In this document: positions 33,757-44,584 of the stretch, in pieces
Layout: each line of letters begins with the position of its first letter
How positions within the stretch are numbered: position 1 is the first letter of the stretch
From: CAIWHR01 sp963813415
Lineage (GTDB): Bacteria > Pseudomonadota > Gammaproteobacteria > Burkholderiales > Casimicrobiaceae
Reading direction: 5' to 3'
Assembly: GCA_963813415.1 (NCBI GenBank)
Contig: CAWEYW010000003.1
Location: 1 to 64,000 of the forward strand
DNA length: 64,000 nt
The notes under the pieces: generated by a model
Databases searched by the model: none
Seen by the model: the letters and a program-made list of their open reading frames with translations, nothing else
Told to the model about the DNA's origin: nothing
Program-made: the position numbers and the translations under genes

Positions 33757-35090
33757 GCACGCCAATCACTTCCGACAGCGGCGCGCCTGCCCCTGTCGGC
33801 GCTGCCACTGAAACGGATCTCGCGACGTTGCTCGACGAACCCCGGTCGCACGCGTGGTACCGCCGCCCGGCGCTATGGGGTGGCGTGCTGGTGATCGTCG
33901 TGGCCGCGGTCGGCGTGCGGTACTGGCAGTCGCAGCAGACGGCCAGCGCCGCGCCGCGCTACATCACCCAGACGGTCGCGCGCGGTGACCTGACCTTGAA
34001 TGTGACGGCGAACGGCACGGTGCAGCCGACGCGGTCGATCAACATCGGCAGCGAGCTCTCCGGCACGGTGCTCAAGGTCAACGTGGACGTCAACGACCGC
34101 GTCAGGAAAGGACAGGTCCTGGTCGAGCTCGACACCGCCAAGTTGAACGACCAGATCTTGCGCTCGCGCGCATCGCTCGCCGCCGCCAAGGCGAAGGTCG
34201 CGCAGACCGTTGCGACGGTCAGCGAAGCCCGGGCCAGCCTGGGACGATTCGAGGAAGTTGCCCGCCTCTCGGGCGGGAAGGTGCCCTCGAAGGCCGAGCT
34301 GGATACGGCGCGCGCCACGCTCGACCGCGCGACCGCGGACGAGGCGAGCGCCCGGGCCAGCGTCAACGATGCGCAGGCGGCGCTGTCGACCGACGAGATC
34401 AACCTGTCGAAAGCATCGATTCGCGCGCCGGCCGACGGTGTGGTGCTCACCCGCAACGTGGATCCTGGTAATGCGGTGGCGGCATCGCTGCAGGCCGTGA
34501 CGCTGTTCACCATCGCCGAGGACCTGAAGCGCCTGCGCCTGTGGGTGTACGTCGACGAGGCCGACGTGGGCTCGGTGGCGGTGGGTCAGGCCGCCACTTT
34601 CACGGTCAGCGCCTATCCGGCGCGGAACTTCCCCGCGCAAGTCACACGCGTGGGCTTCGGCTCGACCATCACCGAGAACGTCGTCACCTATCTGACCTAT
34701 CTCGATGTCGACAACAGCGACCTCACCCTGCGCCCTGGAATGACCGCGACGGCGACGATCACCGCAATGCAGCGCACCGGTGTGCTGCTGGTGCCGAACA
34801 CTGCGCTCCGCTTCGAGCCCGCCGGTGCGGCCGCCGGCCAGCCAGCGGCCAAAGGCGGGATCGTCTCCACCCTGATACCCCGCATGCCGAGAGGCGGCAC
34901 GCGCGCTTCGGCCGCGGCGGGTGCGAGCACGGCGGCGGCGCGCAAGGTCTGGGTTCTGCGCGACGGTGCTGCGGTCCCGGTGGCGGTGATGCCGGGAATC
35001 AGCGACGGTCGGATGACCGAGATCACCGACGGCGAGTTGCAGGCCGGCATGGAGGTGATCACCGATCAGAAGGCGGCGGCCGCAACATGA
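33753..35090 (+). CDS. MacA-like periplasmic adaptor (membrane fusion protein)
   Basis: A 445-residue adaptor: one N-terminal membrane helix (about 44-62), a biotinyl-lipoyl hairpin (ANGTVQPTRSINIGSELSGTV...RKGQVLVELD), a coiled hairpin (about 130-220) and beta-barrel domains (IRAPADGVVL...DEADVGSVAVGQAATFTV). It links the outer membrane factor to the inner membrane ABC transporter. An Ala/Gly-rich insert near residues 350-395 is longer than in E. coli MacA. It overlaps both neighbours by ATGA junctions. Confidence 0.92.
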   Translation: MSTPITSDSGAPAPVGAATETDLATLLDEPRSHAWYRRPALWGGVLVIVVAAVGVRYWQSQQTASAAPRYITQTVARGDLTLNVTANGTVQPTRSINIGSELSGTVLKVNVDVNDRVRKGQVLVELDTAKLNDQILRSRASLAAAKAKVAQTVATVSEARASLGRFEEVARLSGGKVPSKAELDTARATLDRATADEASARASVNDAQAALSTDEINLSKASIRAPADGVVLTRNVDPGNAVAASLQAVTLFTIAEDLKRLRLWVYVDEADVGSVAVGQAATFTVSAYPARNFPAQVTRVGFGSTITENVVTYLTYLDVDNSDLTLRPGMTATATITAMQRTGVLLVPNTALRFEPAGAAAGQPAAKGGIVSTLIPRMPRGGTRASAAAGASTAAARKVWVLRDGAAVPVAVMPGISDGRMTEITDGELQAGMEVITDQKAAAAT

Positions 35091-35940
35091 GCGCGGAGCT
35101 GGCGGACGCTGCACTCGCGCGCGGAAGCACGCTCGCTGCTGCCGTTCCCACGGGCGCGGTGGGGCCGGGGAGCGACGCACCGGCTGGCGCACGTGCCGGC
35201 GTGCCTGGAATGCCACTGATCCGGCTGCGCGGCGTCACCAAGGTTTACGGCACCGGCCAGGCCGAGCTCATGGCCTTGAGAGGCATCGACCTCGACGTCA
35301 GCGCCGGCGAGTTCGTTGCGATCATGGGACCGAGCGGTTCGGGCAAGTCGACCGCGATGAATATCCTCGGCTGCCTCGATACGCCGAGCGCCGGGCAGTA
35401 CCTGTTCCACGGCGTGCATGTCGAAGCACTGTCGCGCGACCAGCGGGCGCGCTTGCGCCGCCGTTATCTGGGCTTCGTCTTCCAGGGATTCAACCTGCTG
35501 CCCCGCACCTCGGCCCAGGAAAACGTGGAGCTGCCATTGCTCTACCGTGGCGAGACCACTGGCGCGCGTCACGCGGCCGCCGCCGCCGCGCTGCAATCGG
35601 TGGGCCTCGCGGGCTGGGAGCATCACACCCCCGCCGAACTCTCCGGCGGGCAGCAGCAGCGGGTGGCGATCGCACGCGCGATCGTCACCGAGCCAGCCGT
35701 CCTGTTCGCCGACGAGCCCACCGGCAACCTCGACACGCAGCGCAGCAGGGAGATCATGGAGCTGTTGCGGGGCCTCAATGCGGACCATGGCATCACCGTG
35801 CTGATGGTGACGCACGAGTCCGACATGGCGGCCTATGCGCGGCGCGTGGTGCGGTTCGTCGACGGCCGTATCGAAGCGGATTCGCCCAACCTGCGCACCA
35901 TGGCTCCGGACGTGCCGGCCATCCGGACGGACGTGCGCTG

Positions 35941-35941
<1 letters not shown>
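35087..35941 (+). CDS. MacB-type ABC transporter ATPase
   Basis: A 284-residue ATPase of the MacB/LolD group. Walker A GPSGSGKST (81-89), Q-loop near 133, signature LSGGQQQR (185-192) and Walker B VLFADEPT (205-212) are intact. About 40 residues, rich in Ala, Gly and Pro, precede the domain. In E. coli MacB this domain is fused to the permease; here they are separate genes with the permease start (TGATG) overlapping the stop. Confidence 0.95.
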
Positions 35942-37152
<1,211 letters not shown>

Positions 37153-37260
37153 GGCATGCGCGCAGCGCCGCCCGACAAGGCGGCGCTGCGTCGGGGAATC
37201 GCGGGATGGCCGTAGTCCGTGAGGGACGTGGGCGGTCGCCGCGGCTTCCCTGGCGCGAGG

Positions 37261-38250
37261 TCAGTCGGCGTGGATACCGGCCTTCTTGATCACGCCCGAC
37301 CACAAGGTTGCCTGAGCCTGGATGAAATCGGCAAAGCGTGCCGGCGTGTCAGGCGTGATCACCACACCGAGCTCCGACAGGCGCTTCATCACCGCAGGAT
37401 CGCGAAGAGCCTTGTTGGTCTCGGCATTGAGTTCCGCGACGATTTGCGCCGACGTGCTGGCGGGCGCGACCAGTCCCCACCACACCGTTGCCTCGAACCC
37501 GGGCAAGCCGGCCTCCGCCGCGGTGGGCACGTCGGGGAGGAGCGCCAGGCGCTTGTCGCTCGCCACCGCGAGGGCGCGCAACTTGCCTGCCTTGATGTGC
37601 GGCATCACTTCGAGCGGATTGATCGGCATGAAGGAGATACGCTCGCCGAGCAGGTCGGTGATTGCCGGCGCACCGCCCTTGTAGGGAACGTGCAATGCGT
37701 CGATTCCGGCCGTGCTCTTGAAGAGTTCGCCCGCAAGATGTCCCGAGCTGCCGTTGCCGGCGGTAGCGTACGTCAGCTTGCCCGGTGCGGCTTTGGCTTC
37801 CGCGATCAGGTCCTTCAGCGACTTGGCTGGTGCGGCCGCGGGCACGACGATGACCAGCGGCGCAAAGCCGATCCGCGCGACGGCGGCAAAATCCTTCCGT
37901 CCGTCGAACGAAAGGTTGGGAAACAGGCTCATGTTGGTCGCGATGCCGTTCGAGGCCATCAGCAACGTGTAGCCATCCGGGGCCGCCTTCGCAACCGCTT
38001 CCATGCCGATGTTGGCACTGGCGCCCGGCCGGTTGTCGACGATGACCGGCTGCTTCAACTCGTCGGTCAAGGCCTGTCCGATCACCCGCGCGATGATGTC
38101 CACGGCGCCACCGGCCGCATAGGGCACGATGATCCGGACAGGATGCGTCGGATAGGTCTGGGCGCCCACGGCAAATGGCGCGAGCGATACGGCGAACGCC
38201 AGGATCGCGGCGAACGCCACGCGGGGAGAGCTTCGGTCCAGCAGGATCAT
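37261..38250 (-). CDS. Bug-family tripartite tricarboxylate transporter receptor
   Basis: A 329-residue periplasmic binding protein: signal peptide 1-30, then YPTHPVRIIVPYAAGGAVDIIARVIGQ and DNRPGASANIGMEAVAKA, hallmarks of the Bug (TctC) receptors that expanded in betaproteobacteria. It binds a carboxylate for a TTT permease; no tctA/tctB lies here. It is downstream, on the same strand, of the two lactonase-like genes, so an aromatic-derived di- or tricarboxylate is a plausible ligand. Confidence 0.9.
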   Translation of the reverse strand: MILLDRSSPRVAFAAILAFAVSLAPFAVGAQTYPTHPVRIIVPYAAGGAVDIIARVIGQALTDELKQPVIVDNRPGASANIGMEAVAKAAPDGYTLLMASNGIATNMSLFPNLSFDGRKDFAAVARIGFAPLVIVVPAAAPAKSLKDLIAEAKAAPGKLTYATAGNGSSGHLAGELFKSTAGIDALHVPYKGGAPAITDLLGERISFMPINPLEVMPHIKAGKLRALAVASDKRLALLPDVPTAAEAGLPGFEATVWWGLVAPASTSAQIVAELNAETNKALRDPAVMKRLSELGVVITPDTPARFADFIQAQATLWSGVIKKAGIHAD

Positions 38251-38495
38251 TTCTTGTCCTCGATGTTTATGTTCATGATGCCGGGGCGACGCTTGATTGG
38301 TCCCGGTTCGACTTGCGAGCCATGCGGTCGAGCGTGGCCTCCTCGAGCGCTCCTCCCCATTTTGCGCTCACGATGGCCGCGACCGTGTTCGCAAAGATAT
38401 CGGTGAGTAACGCCGGCCGGAGATCGTCCGACATCGATCCGCTGGATACCCACGACCGGCGCGTCCGGCGGTGCTGCAGGGTGGGCGCGGCGGCA

Positions 38496-39392
38496 TCACC
38501 GATCGAACCCGAAGAGCCGCGCGGGATTGTCGACCAGCAACCGCTGCTGCAGGTCACGCTCGGGCGCCATGAGTGGAAGGAGATCCACGAGATCACCATC
38601 ATTGGGCATCACCCTCACGTTCGGGTGCGGCCAGTCGGTGCCCCAGACCACACGGTCCGGCGCCGTTTCGATGATCCGGCGCGCGAACGGAAGTGCATCG
38701 TGGAAGGGTGGGCCTGCCGTCGAGACGCGCTCGCAACCGGACACCTTCACCCAGCAATGCCGGTCGGTGCGCAACAGATCGAGCAGGGCCATGAACGCGG
38801 GTTGGTCGAGCCCATCCGCGGCCTTGGGGCGCCCCATGTGATCGATCGTGTAGCGCACCGGCAGCCGCCGCAGCATCGAAGTGAATGCCGGCAAGTCGAC
38901 GGCGTCGAAATGGAGGTCGACATGCCAGTCGAGCTTGGCAATCCTGGTCATCACGCGATCGAACACCGCCATGTCGGGAACGCCGCCCAGGTGCTGGACG
39001 AAATTGAATCGACATCCACGGATGCCGCTCTCATGGAGGGCGAGAAGGTCGCGCTCGGAAACGGTGTCGTCGACGTTCGCCACGCCACGATACCGTCCAT
39101 CACCGGATGCAATCGCGTCGATTACGACGGCGTTGTCGGTGCCATAGATGCTGGCATTGACGATAACGGCCCGCGTTACGCCGATGGTCGCGTGCAAGGC
39201 TTCGAATTCCGCGAGGCCGGCGTCGGGGGGCGTGTACGGCCGCTGCGCCGCGTAGGGATATCGGGTCGCCGGGCCGAAGATATGGCAGTGTGCATCGCAC
39301 GCAACGGGCGGGAGCCGGAACGCGGGGACACGCGTTTCCGGATCCGGGGCGGCAATGGTGGGCGCGGGCGGTGTCGCGCCGGACGCGCTCAC
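38496..39392 (-). CDS. amidohydrolase, 2-pyrone-4,6-dicarboxylate lactonase (LigI)-like, cytosolic
   Basis: A 298-residue TIM-barrel hydrolase of the amidohydrolase family. Metal or active-site motifs are DAHCHIFGP (33-41), GCRFNFVQH and VVWGTDWPHPN with its catalytic Asp near 248. This is the pattern of LigI, which opens the lactone 2-pyrone-4,6-dicarboxylate to 4-oxalomesaconate in the protocatechuate 4,5-cleavage pathway, using no metal. The neighbouring galB encodes the next enzyme. It has no signal peptide and is paralogous to 39421-40398. Confidence 0.85.
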   Translation of the reverse strand: MSASGATPPAPTIAAPDPETRVPAFRLPPVACDAHCHIFGPATRYPYAAQRPYTPPDAGLAEFEALHATIGVTRAVIVNASIYGTDNAVVIDAIASGDGRYRGVANVDDTVSERDLLALHESGIRGCRFNFVQHLGGVPDMAVFDRVMTRIAKLDWHVDLHFDAVDLPAFTSMLRRLPVRYTIDHMGRPKAADGLDQPAFMALLDLLRTDRHCWVKVSGCERVSTAGPPFHDALPFARRIIETAPDRVVWGTDWPHPNVRVMPNDGDLVDLLPLMAPERDLQQRLLVDNPARLFGFDR

Positions 39393-39420
39393 CGGGGCGA
39401 CCCCGCGCGTTCCGCAACCG

Positions 39421-40398
39421 TCATCCTTTGAACCGGAAGAGCCGTGCGGGATTGCTCACGAGCAGCTTCTGCTGCAACGCTGCATCCGGAGCGTACAGCG
39501 GGACGAGATCGACGAGATCGCCGTCGTTCGGCATGTGCTTGACGTTCGGATGCGGCCAGTCGGTGCCCCAGATCACGCGATCGGGTGCGGTCTCGATGAT
39601 CTTCCGCGCGAACGGGATCGCGTCATGGAACGGAGCCCCGGTTGCCGACGCCCGCTCCAGCCCGCAGACCTTCACCCAGCACTTCTCGTCCTTCTGCATG
39701 AGCGCGAGCAGCGAGCGGAATCCTGGCTGATCGAGTCCTTTGCGGGCGTCCGGCAGCGCCATGTGGTCGAGCACGTAGTTGACGGGGAGCCGCGACAGCA
39801 TCGGCGCGAGCTCGGCGAGATCGTTACCGTCGAGATAGAGGTCGACGTGCCAGCCCAGTGCGGCAATCCTGGGCATGACGTGGTCGAATACCTTCATGTC
39901 CGGCATGCCGCCGAGGCGCTTGATGAACGTGAAGCGGCAGCCGCGGATGCCCGCGCGGTCGAGATCCTCGAGCTCGCGGTCCGTGTTCCGGTCGTCCACG
40001 TTGGCGATGCCGAGATACTTCCCACCGCTTTGGGCAATCGCGTCGGTGATGACCCGATTGTCGCGACCATGGATGGTGGCGTTGACGATGACGGCCCGAT
40101 CAATGCCGATCTTCCGGTGCACGGTGCGAAAGTCTTCGAGCGGAGCATCGGGTGGCGTGTAGGTTCGCTTGGCCACGTAGGGATACTTGCTGTTCGGACC
40201 GAAAATGTGGCAATGCGTGTCGCAGGCGTTGGCCGGCGCCTTGAATGACGGTGTCTTCGTGTTGGGGTCGGGTGGCGCGATCGTCGGCGTCGCGCCTGGT
40301 GGTGCCTTGGTCTGGCCATGCGCGCAGCCACCGATGGTGGGCAGCATGGCCGCTCCGGTGACGCCAGCGATGGCATGCAGGCAGTCGCGTCGATTCAT
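39421..40398 (-). CDS. exported LigI-like amidohydrolase
   Basis: A 325-residue paralogue of the adjacent lactonase-like protein, with DTHCHIFGP (60-68), GCRFTFIKR and VIWGTDWPHPN. It begins MNRRDCLHAIAGVTGAAMLP with a twin-arginine pair and a Cys25 in IGGC, so it looks like a Tat-exported and perhaps lipidated enzyme. Export is odd for this family, which normally works in the cytosol. It may act on an extracellular lactone. It lies in a same-strand cluster with galB. Confidence 0.82.
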   Translation of the reverse strand: MNRRDCLHAIAGVTGAAMLPTIGGCAHGQTKAPPGATPTIAPPDPNTKTPSFKAPANACDTHCHIFGPNSKYPYVAKRTYTPPDAPLEDFRTVHRKIGIDRAVIVNATIHGRDNRVITDAIAQSGGKYLGIANVDDRNTDRELEDLDRAGIRGCRFTFIKRLGGMPDMKVFDHVMPRIAALGWHVDLYLDGNDLAELAPMLSRLPVNYVLDHMALPDARKGLDQPGFRSLLALMQKDEKCWVKVCGLERASATGAPFHDAIPFARKIIETAPDRVIWGTDWPHPNVKHMPNDGDLVDLVPLYAPDAALQQKLLVSNPARLFRFKG

Positions 40399-40558
40399 GT
40401 CGATTTCCTTGTCCCTGGATAAACAAAACGAGTCGGTGGGCGCTCAGTGGTCCTGATACGTCCGTCGATGTAGCGCAACCCCGCGCCGGCCCATTCGGGT
40501 CGCATCGGGTACGGATCGAGGCCACGCGCGGACGCGGCAGCGACTCCGCGGGGCGGCA

Positions 40559-41281
40559 TCACGCCAGCTCCGTCGTCACGTGCGGAAAGACGCGCTGATA
40601 GGCTTCCCCGTATTTGATCTGCAGGTCGGAGTTGCGCGTCGCCTGGGCGCCGCGTTGCAGAGCGACGCGCGTGTAGTACTCCCAGAGGTGCTCCTGTGCG
40701 GCCATCAGCTCGAACGCCCTGCGCTTCTTCTCCCAGACCGCGGTGATGTCCAGCAATACCTGCGGCTGCCAGCGGCACTGCTCGGGCTGGTGGGGCTCGA
40801 ACAGGAAGACCGGCGGCGCGCCGAGCACTTTTCGCGCGGGATCGTGGCCGTGCGCCTGGGCAATCACTCGCGCTTCCTGGGCGACCCGCGCGGCGCGCGG
40901 ATGATCGAAGTTGTACGGATCCTCGAGCGAGTGCGTCAGGACGAATGACGGCTGCAGATCGCGATAGATGCCGGCGAGACGGAACATCGCTTCGTCGGAG
41001 ACGCGCAGTGGATAGTCGCCGCAATCGAAGAACTCGATCTCGGCCCCGAGCAGTTCGGCGGCGTCCTGCGCCTCCCGTCGGCGGTCCGCTTTCACTTTCT
41101 CCAGCGTCATGCCCTGTTGTCGCCAGAGCCTGGCCGACTCGCCGCGCTCCCCGAACGAGAGACAGACGATCCTCACGCGCCAGCCGCGCTCGGCATGCAG
41201 AGCGATGGCGCCGCCGGCACGCCAGACGAAATCGGCGGAATGCGCGCTGACCACGAGAGCCGATTTCGGAGCGTCGTGCAT
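40559..41281 (-). CDS. galB: 4-oxalomesaconate hydratase (PIG-L/LmbE type)
   Basis: A 240-residue PIG-L-fold protein. The segments AHSADFVWRAGGAIALHAERGWRVRIVCLSFGERGES, FFDCGDYPL, LTHSLEDPYNFDHP and PVFLFEPHQPEQC match GalB-type 4-oxalomesaconate hydratases, in which the deacetylase motif is modified to AHxADF. The enzyme converts 4-oxalomesaconate to 4-carboxy-4-hydroxy-2-oxoadipate, the step after the LigI reaction. The LysR gene is divergent at 41409. The final aldolase is not seen. Confidence 0.85.
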   Translation of the reverse strand: MHDAPKSALVVSAHSADFVWRAGGAIALHAERGWRVRIVCLSFGERGESARLWRQQGMTLEKVKADRRREAQDAAELLGAEIEFFDCGDYPLRVSDEAMFRLAGIYRDLQPSFVLTHSLEDPYNFDHPRAARVAQEARVIAQAHGHDPARKVLGAPPVFLFEPHQPEQCRWQPQVLLDITAVWEKKRRAFELMAAQEHLWEYYTRVALQRGAQATRNSDLQIKYGEAYQRVFPHVTTELA

Positions 41282-41382
41282 GAGACCTGGCGATGGATTC
41301 CCGGTGCGGAAACGGGTGTTGCGAGCGGCAGATTGTTTGTTAAGATGGCCTGCCTATCAATGCTATAAGTCGTATATCCGTT

Positions 41383-41397
41383 ATGCCACAACGGCAT
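41383..41397. promoter_or_regulatory. probable LysR operator
   Basis: A 15-base inverted repeat ATGCC-acaac-GGCAT in the galB-lysR intergenic gap, 11 bases before the LysR start. It has the T-N11-A shape of LysR sites. The nearby AT-rich stretch (41358-41380) can hold the overlapping promoters. Confidence 0.55.
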
Positions 41398-41408
41398 GAC
41401 TACTCCGC

Positions 41409-42347
41409 ATGGACCTGAAGCAGCTCGAATACTTCGTACATGTCGCCGAGTTCGGCAGTTTCACGCGCGCAGCAGCCTTCCTCTGCGTCGCCCAACCCGC
41501 GCTGAGCCGGCAGGTCCGCTCGCTGGAGGTCGAACTGCGGCAGCCGTTGTTTCAGCGCAATGGCCGCGGGGTGACCCTTACCGAGGCAGGGAAGCGCCTG
41601 ATGGCGCACGGGCGCGGCATCCTGCAGCAGGTGGAGCGCGCGAAGCAGGAGCTCGAGGATCAGCGCGGGGCGGCGGCGGGGCAGATCGTGGTCGGCCTGC
41701 CGCCGAGCGTCAGCCGCACCATTGCCGTGCCGCTGGTGCAGGCCTTCCGCGATCGCTTCCCGAGGGCCACCCTCGCCATCGTGGAAGGAATGTCGACCTA
41801 TATTCTCGAGTGCCTGAACATCGGCCGTGTCGACTGCGGCGTGGTCTATAACGCCGTGCCCGCACCGACGGTCGATCTCGCGCCACTGCTGGACGAGCCG
41901 CTGGTGCTCGTCTCATCGCGTTCCGGCAAGGAACGGCGCCTGGTCGGCCCGCCCGTGACACTCGCCGCGCTTGCCGACTATCCGCTGGTCATCCCCAGCC
42001 GCCCGCACTCGGTGCGCATGCGCGTCGAGACTGCCGTCGCAGGTGTGGGTGGCAAGGTGCAGGTCGCCCTTGAGATCGAGAGCGTGCCCACGATTCTCAC
42101 CCTCGTGCGCGAGGGGTTTGGGTACGCGGTACTGCCGCTCAATGCGATTCGCTCCAGCGCTGACGAACAGCACTTCCTGGCCCGCCCGATCGTCAAGCCC
42201 CGGTTGTCGAGCTCGTTATGGCTGGCGACATCGGCGCAGCGGCCGCGGGGACCGCTGCTGCAACGTTCGATCGAGCTCACCCGCGAGTTGGTGCTGCGCC
42301 ACTACGAGACGCAGCAATCTCGCAACGCGCGGTCGAGGAGTTCGTGA
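41409..42347 (+). CDS. LysR-family transcriptional regulator
   Basis: A 312-residue regulator. The N-terminal winged helix-turn-helix (MDLKQLEYFVHVAEFGSFTRAAAFLCVAQPALSRQVRSLE) and a PBP2-like ligand domain (from about 90: GQIVVGLPPSVSRTIAVPLVQAF) are intact. It is divergent from galB, the usual arrangement for a LysR activator controlling the adjacent aromatic pathway. Its inducer is probably a pathway intermediate. The operator candidate is at 41383. Confidence 0.93.
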   Translation: MDLKQLEYFVHVAEFGSFTRAAAFLCVAQPALSRQVRSLEVELRQPLFQRNGRGVTLTEAGKRLMAHGRGILQQVERAKQELEDQRGAAAGQIVVGLPPSVSRTIAVPLVQAFRDRFPRATLAIVEGMSTYILECLNIGRVDCGVVYNAVPAPTVDLAPLLDEPLVLVSSRSGKERRLVGPPVTLAALADYPLVIPSRPHSVRMRVETAVAGVGGKVQVALEIESVPTILTLVREGFGYAVLPLNAIRSSADEQHFLARPIVKPRLSSSLWLATSAQRPRGPLLQRSIELTRELVLRHYETQQSRNARSRSS

Positions 42348-42591
42348 TCATCGGCAAGTGGCACGACGGGAGCGCTATCTGGTCCATCTGATCCCACATC
42401 GACGGCATATCAGCTAGCACCTATTTGCTCTTTCGTCATGACTCCACTGCGCGCAAGATTCGGTGCGCGGCCCATGCGCCTTCGCCGGAATCGGGCTTGC
42501 GCAACCGGTTCGAGATGCGCATCCGGCATTGGCAGTCCCTTACCCGCGTCGTGTTGTCACCGCGCGGCACTGTTTGCATGAGAGGCTTCGA

Positions 42592-43599
42592 ATGTGGCAC
42601 CTCGCTGCTGTCGTGCACCGGATGCACGTCAATTGCACGGCAGGCCTCCGGTGGATGCTTGCGGCGCTGCTGCTCTGTGCGGCATCGTGCGCGGTCGCCC
42701 AGAGCTATCCCGCACGGCCGATTCGGCTCGTGGTGGGATTCGCACCCGGTGGCGTTGCCGACGTCACCGCGCGCGTGGTCGCGCAGAGCCTGTCGACCCT
42801 GCTGGGCCAGCAGGTCATTGTCGACAATCGGCCGAGCGCGGGCGGGATCATCGCTGCCGATGCGGTGGCGAAGGCCGATCCCGACGGCTACACGCTCCTC
42901 CTGATGTCGAATGGCAATGCGGTCAGCGCATCGCTTTTCAAGGCGCTGCCTTACGACACGATCAACGATTTCGCACCGGTGTCCACGCTCGGCTTTTTCG
43001 ATGTGGCGATCGTCACCACGCCAGGCACCAGCATCGACTCGCTGCGCGGCCTCATCGACTATGCCAGGGCCAATCCGGGCAAGCTCAACATCGGCACGAT
43101 CAACGTCGGCAGCACCCAGCATCTCTCGGCCGAGTTGTTCAAGGCCATGGCCGGGGTGGATGCCGCGACGGTGCCGTTCAAGGGCAGTCCGGCGGTGATC
43201 AGCGCGCTGCGCGGCAAGGACATCGAAGTTGCATTCGAGATGCTTGCACCGGTCATTCCCCAGGCAAAGAGCGGTGCCTTGAAGGTTCTCGCCGTCACCT
43301 CCGCCGTGCGATCGCCCTTCCTGCCCGACGTGCCCACGGTGGCGGAAAGCGGCGTCCCGGGGTACCAGGCGTCGTCCTGGAATGCCATCGCGGCGCCGGC
43401 GCGAACACCACGACCCATCATCGACAAGCTCAATCAGGCGATCAATACAGCGCTCGCATCTCCCCAGGTGAAATCGAGGCTGGAGGTGGTCGGGGTCTCG
43501 GCGCGCGGCAGCACTCCCGAGGAGCTGCGGCAACTGATTGCGTCCGATATCGCCAAGTGGCGCCACGTCATCGAGCAGGCGAAGATCGAAAAACAGTAG
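42592..43599 (+). CDS. Bug-family tripartite tricarboxylate transporter receptor
   Basis: A 335-residue periplasmic binding protein, with ARPIRLVVGFAPGGVADVTARVVAQ, DNRPSAGGIIAADAVAKADPDGYTLL and the C-terminal SSWNAIAAPARTPRPII. It is the second Bug receptor of the region. The start is unclear; 42592, 42625 and 42655 all give a signal peptide ending CAVAQ, and the frame is open from 42463. It lies downstream of the LysR gene on the same strand, so it may supply the same substrate. Confidence 0.86.
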   Translation: MWHLAAVVHRMHVNCTAGLRWMLAALLLCAASCAVAQSYPARPIRLVVGFAPGGVADVTARVVAQSLSTLLGQQVIVDNRPSAGGIIAADAVAKADPDGYTLLLMSNGNAVSASLFKALPYDTINDFAPVSTLGFFDVAIVTTPGTSIDSLRGLIDYARANPGKLNIGTINVGSTQHLSAELFKAMAGVDAATVPFKGSPAVISALRGKDIEVAFEMLAPVIPQAKSGALKVLAVTSAVRSPFLPDVPTVAESGVPGYQASSWNAIAAPARTPRPIIDKLNQAINTALASPQVKSRLEVVGVSARGSTPEELRQLIASDIAKWRHVIEQAKIEKQ

Positions 43600-43675
43600 G
43601 TGCAGGCAGCCGCGCCAATCGGGCATCGGGTCCCGGTGATGCGCGACCGACGCTGCATGGACGAGGGGAGGCGCA

Positions 43676-44470
43676 ATGCTGAAAATCTGCCGGCCGGCCG
43701 TTCCGGTCATCGTGGTACTCGCGCTGCTGCTGGCCGGTTGCGCCGACGTCGCAACCCGCTCCGCAGACGTCCAGCGGGTCCTTGCGCCTACGGGCAAGTT
43801 ACGCGTGGGCGTCTACCGTGGCAGCCCCACCTCCATCGTGCAGGATCCGGCGACCGGCGAGCCGAAGGGCGTTGGCTACGATCTCGGGAAAGAGATGGCT
43901 CGGCGCCTCGGCGTGCCCTTTGAACCCGTCGTGTTCGCCCGCAACGCCGACGTGCTGCAAGCCGTCAGGAAAGCTGAGGTCGACGTCACCTTCACCAATG
44001 CAACGCCGGCGCGCGCCAAAGACATGGATTTCGCGCCGCCCTACCTGGGGGTCGAGCAGGGTTATCTGGTGCCTCCGGCGTCGCGAATCACGTCAATGGC
44101 GGAGGTCGATCGCGCGGGCGTTCGCGTGGGTGTGAGCGAAGGGAGCACGTCCGAAGCGACGCTCTCGAAGGAATTCAAGCACGCCACGATCGTGCGAGCG
44201 CCGACCCTCAAGGCCGCGGTCGAAATGCTGCGATCGGGAAAGCTGGACGCGTTCGCCACCAACAAGGCGATCCTCTTCGAGCTTTCCGACGAACTGCCTG
44301 GCTCCCGCGTGCTACCGGGTCGCTGGGGGCTGGAGCATTTCGCCGCGGGCATTCCGAAAGGCCGCGAGGCAGGCATGCCATTCGTGCGCAAGTTCACCGA
44401 GGAGGCCAAGGCAGAAGGAGTCGTGCGCGCTGCCGTCCAGCGCGCCGGCATCCGCGGCACGGTGGAGTAG
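43676..44470 (+). CDS. family-3 extracellular solute-binding lipoprotein
   Basis: A 264-residue lipoprotein: signal peptide to Cys22 (LLLAGC), then a periplasmic binding protein of the amino-acid/SBP_bac_3 type (GKLRVGVYRGSPTSIV...GVGYDLGKEMARRLGV...DVTFTNATPARAKDMDFAPPYL). It is followed by no ABC permease or ATPase, so it may act with a distant transporter or as a sensor. A GGAGG site precedes the ATG. Confidence 0.88.
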   Translation: MLKICRPAVPVIVVLALLLAGCADVATRSADVQRVLAPTGKLRVGVYRGSPTSIVQDPATGEPKGVGYDLGKEMARRLGVPFEPVVFARNADVLQAVRKAEVDVTFTNATPARAKDMDFAPPYLGVEQGYLVPPASRITSMAEVDRAGVRVGVSEGSTSEATLSKEFKHATIVRAPTLKAAVEMLRSGKLDAFATNKAILFELSDELPGSRVLPGRWGLEHFAAGIPKGREAGMPFVRKFTEEAKAEGVVRAAVQRAGIRGTVE

Positions 44471-44584
44471 CTCGCGCTCGTTCAGCGCATCTAACTCGGA
44501 GGCATTCCACCGCCCGCCGTCCTCAATTCACCACGGCACGCCCCGCGGTGACCGCAATCGGCGCAATGCCAGCGTATCCGCGCA

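Noticed and set aside
33873..35216. A 447-codon minus-strand frame across the adaptor and ATPase genes.
   Set aside because: The plus-strand genes show clear families and overlap-coupled operon structure; the antisense frame is Arg/His-rich.
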